From Siphonodentalium dalli (lineage: Eukaryota; Mollusca; Scaphopoda; Gadilida; Siphonodentaliidae), in NCBI GenBank assembly GCA_032622095.1, contig CP136061.1, positions 12,787,287 through 12,851,286 of the forward strand: DNA of 64,000 nucleotides. Direction: 5' to 3'. Shown here one piece after another: positions 61,387 to 64,000 of the stretch. The notes beneath the pieces are model-generated. The model saw nothing but the letters and a program-made list of their open reading frames with translations. It made no database searches and had not been told where the DNA came from. A program made the position numbers and the translations under genes. Within the stretch, counting starts at the first letter, position 1. Each line of letters opens with the position of its first letter.

Positions 61387-61778
61387 CCCTTTACCCAACA
61401 AACCGGCCAAAACCGGCCAAATAAAGCTTCAACAGCCTAAAATATCTTCGGTCTGTCTCAATAGAACCATACAAATATGGATATCATTGGAACCGGCTCC
61501 TTGACCACATTGTGATAGTTACAGTTATGCCCTGTGCCAATGCATTCTCTTATATATGCGAGTCGACCATAGGTCGCCTTGCATATATAAGAGAATGCAT
61601 TGGCCTGAAACAAATCTTTTTTTAACACTTTTTACCATTTTTTCTTACAATCTTTAACAATTTTATAATTTTTAATGTGTTAAGCCAATGCATTCTCTTA
61701 TATATGCGAGGCGACCTATGGTCGACTCGCATATATAAGAGAATGCATTGGCACAGGGCCCTTCTGTTGGGTAAAGGG
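61387..61778. mobile_element. TTAA-type MITE, copy 5
   Basis: TTAA on both sides (61383-61386, 61779-61782); two hairpins with the TTTTTAACACTTTTTACC spacer also present in copy 1. It lies 117 bp after REPS exon 6. Confidence 0.85.
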
Positions 61779-61819
61779 TTAAAATTAGGTTCTGTTTTGA
61801 AGGGATTCCCTCCATTTCA

Positions 61820-61875
61820 TTAATGACTGGCAGTTCCCCAGTACGATACGAATACATGATACGAATGGTATGTAC
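61820..61875 (+). repeat. Decayed duplicate of the REPS exon 6 end and donor
   Basis: ATGACTGGCAGTTCCCCAGT, then GATACGAATGGTATGTACAT, matching 61237-61280 with indels. The similarity resumes at 62090-62140 (AAAAGCCGACAAAAAT), so the duplication probably covered several hundred bases and the TTAA MITE lies between the copies. Confidence 0.75.
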
Positions 61876-62394
61876 ATGATTAGCTCTAAAAATAATGTGT
61901 TTCTCCCAGTCTCTTTAAAGTGATGTGAAACGCTCCGGTTGGGTGTATAAATAGAAATGGAGAATAATCTTGTTCAAAGTAGTTATTATTATGAATATTA
62001 ATCCAAACTTCCAGCACACACATACTGTCATTCTTATATATTAATTAAATGCAATCAGTTATCAGTTTCACGCACATGAACAAATCCGTAATATGTCTAA
62101 AAAGCCGACAAAAATTTTACAATATTTACGTCTTGATATTTACAATTGGCCTTGATTGTAATCTTCCAGCTGATTGCCCCACAACGTAACATACCATGAA
62201 CTTTAGCCGACTGAAGTTTCGGACATTGTTTCGGTTGTCAAATTATAAACCCCACACATTACCTGGTGTCAGGCCGCATTGATTGTCTTTACACATGCAG
62301 GCATGAACTTCAAGTTCAATAATTCTCTTTATATCTGTTTAACTTAACGAGATCATCATGGACTTACAGCATTCTTTATTTTCAATTTTTGGTG

Positions 62395-62535
62395 TGACGA
62401 TCCGCTAATAGACCGCAGTGTCATAATAGCATGGCACCGTAAGTTCACCTCAGTGACCATCTCGTTACCACTGTGGACACCGTATACTACCGGTAATACC
62501 ACAGTCATTACCAGGGTATCACCCCGTTTATAGAG
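62395..62535. repeat. Degenerate 'taccgc' repeat, copy 3
   Basis: Shares ACCGTAAGTTCACCTCAGTG and ACCAGGGTATCACCCCGTTT with the two better copies, but is more diverged and truncated. Intron 6 of the REPS gene. Confidence 0.5.
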
Positions 62536-62704
62536 GCTACTGCCCACATACATAATATGTATAAGTATCTTATGCGCCACAGGCGCCCCTCGGTGATTAG
62601 AGTATAACGGTAAGTACCCACCCACCAACCCATCCCACCGCCCATAGTATCTTATGCGCCGCAGGCGCCCCTATATTGTGAATCCTGGTCACATCGGTGT
62701 TGAG

Positions 62705-63015
62705 TGTATTCAAGCCTTGAAATAGCGTGTCTGCAGAATGAGGTCCAATTCACGACTTTTTATTTTAAATTTAATTCGCTAGATAAAATATAGTCCCTCA
62801 ATTACCATCGCTCTTATCGTTAAAAATGCTGATAAACATGAAAAATTGCCACTTCAAATAGAAATAAATATGCACAACAATTAGTTTCTGCATGTACCTG
62901 ATGTCCTTTTCAGATGTTTACCACTTTCAAACTGAAGTTTTGATTTTATCGCGAACTTGATAGCGGGCTAGCATCACCAAATTCACCCTCTGGGGACCTC
63001 ATTCTGCTTACAACT
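62705..63015. repeat. 'gaggtccccagag' repeat family, split fragments
   Basis: GCCTTGAAATAGCGTGTCTG at 62714 and GGGCTAGCATCACCAAATTC through CTCATTCTGCTTA near 62965-63010, separated by about 200 bp of unrelated AT-rich sequence. Confidence 0.55.
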
Positions 63016-63025
63016 CAGCTTACAA

Positions 63026-63210
63026 CTGTACATGTTCACATATTATCGTTGACGATGCGGTGACAGAGTTACTGTACATGTTCACATATTATCGTTGGCG
63101 ACGTGGTGACAGAGTTACTTTACATGTTCACATATTATCGTTGACAATGCGGTGACAGAGTTACTGTACATGTTCACATATCATTGACGACGCGGTGATT
63201 GATACAAGAT
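63026..63210 (+). repeat. 46-bp minisatellite, about 4 units
   Basis: Units TGTACATGTTCACATATTAT + CGTTGACGATGCGGTGACAG + AGTTAC with few changes. Confidence 0.85.
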
Positions 63211-63311
63211 GAATCCAATTCCGACATGACTATGTCTCTCTATAATATTTATGACAGTCACTTTGTCTGGAACTCTGCGAACAGTAATTTAATGCGATGG
63301 TGCAGCATTGA

Positions 63312-63480
63312 AGATCCTGTGCCAGTTCATTCTCATATATATGTGAGTCTGCCATAGGGAGCCTCGCATATATACGAGAATGCACTGTCAATGTATTCTC
63401 TTATATATGCGATAGGATATTAGAGAATTCACTGGCACATGGTTTTCACTAAATTTCAGGAAGCTCCAGTCATGGAAGGG
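63312..63480. mobile_element. Hairpin MITE with TGACTGGAGCTTCC end, left end degraded
   Basis: The right end AGCTCCAGTCATGGAAGGG abuts TTAA (63481-63484). The left end is not preserved. The internal hairpins are decayed copies of the GCATATATAAGAGAATGCA stem. Intron 6. Confidence 0.6.
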
Positions 63481-63759
63481 TTAAACAGTTAGTTGATAGA
63501 TTCTGCATGATATATTTCATCGATTAGCATCCAATCAAGCATGACTCAAACATTTATGATTGAGATTTCAGCCGTCAGTCTTCACGTTTTGTAACTATGT
63601 TTGAACATAGTTATCAATTACAGTAACGAATCGCAAATCTGAACTGGGAAACGGATCTGATCTGATCAATCAATGCATCCCAATGTGTATGCCTAGTATT
63701 AATTTTTTGTTGAGAAATTTGTGTTTTAAAAGTTTAAAATTGTAAAAGTTTTTGTTAAG

Positions 63760-63980
63760 ATTTCAATCATTTTTACTTCAAATACTTCAGCTCTCATCAG
63801 TGGTGTAAAGAAGTTTTGGTTTTATGGTTTATTGGACTCCATTTCAATCATTTGTACTTTGAATACATCAGCTCTCATCAGTGGTGTAAGGGGAAATGTT
63901 GCATGCTTTTGGACTCCATTTCAATCATTTGTACTTTGAATACTTCAGCTCTCATCAGTGGTGTAAAGAAATGTTGGGAC
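63760..63980 (+). repeat. About 80-bp tandem repeat, three units, at the window edge
   Basis: CAGCTCTCATCAGTGGTGTA recurs at about 63789, 63870 and 63948, with TTGGACTCCATTTCAATCAT between units. May continue outside the window. Confidence 0.8.
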
Positions 63981-64000
63981 AATTTGGAGCCACCTGGATG

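Noticed and set aside
1..64000. tRNA, rRNA, snRNA genes or riboswitches
   Set aside because: No cloverleaf with T-loop GGTTCGANTCC and A/B boxes, nor any conserved rRNA/snRNA core, was recognised by eye; tRNAscan and Infernal would be decisive.

Overview
This window looks like AT-rich nuclear DNA of a marine invertebrate, most likely a bivalve mollusc or another lophotrochozoan. That is an inference. It rests on spliced gene structure with GT/AG introns, frequent TACATGTA-type motifs, a TTF-type hAT transposase, a LINE 3' end and very dense MITE and minisatellite content. No bacterial or organellar gene was seen, and no tRNA or rRNA was recognised.

One host gene is well supported: a REPS1/REPS2-type gene (RalBP1-associated Eps15-homology-domain protein) on the + strand. 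Six exons can be placed: 23940-24092, 29552-29675, 31962-32003, 52258-52327, 56889-56994 and 61032-61269. They join in one consistent reading frame (phases 0,1,1,2,0), giving about 244 residues. The product is the N-terminal EH domain, a short linker, a proline-rich basic segment and a Ser/Pro-rich segment. The gene runs off the right edge, so its second EH domain and C-terminal coiled coil are not in view. Introns are 5.5, 2.3, 20.3, 4.6 and 4.0 kb and consist mostly of repeats.

Layout. 1-2.1 kb: a GC-rich 'taccgc' repeat split by a CAGG-ended insertion. 2.6-7.3 kb: a 4.65-kb element bounded by about 65-bp inverted repeats. 8.3-9.0 kb and 24.6-27.0 kb: two elements with the same asymmetric termini but different subterminal motif arrays, the second with a Mutator-type zinc-finger remnant. 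9.1-10.9 kb: an element full of CAGTGGTGTTAC motifs. 13.5-14.4 kb: an unrecognised 281-codon ORF (- strand). 19.3-20.3 kb: a 20-bp minisatellite. 22.0-22.9 kb: a 217-bp direct duplication enclosing a copied 234-bp segment. 23.9 kb onward: the REPS gene, whose introns hold a 1.3-kb element with an 8-bp target duplication, a broken hAT transposase gene (34.3-36.5 kb), a 23-bp minisatellite (37.8-39.3 kb), a LINE tail, a 6.08-kb nearly perfect 15-bp satellite (43.2-49.2 kb), 35-48-bp, 162-bp and 24/28-bp arrays, and many copies of at least three palindromic MITE families.

No operon or multi-gene system is present. The interesting biology is in the mobile DNA: transposon families that keep their termini while changing subterminal arrays, hairpin MITEs carrying TATA-box-like stems, and arrays that begin or end at splice sites or transposon ends.
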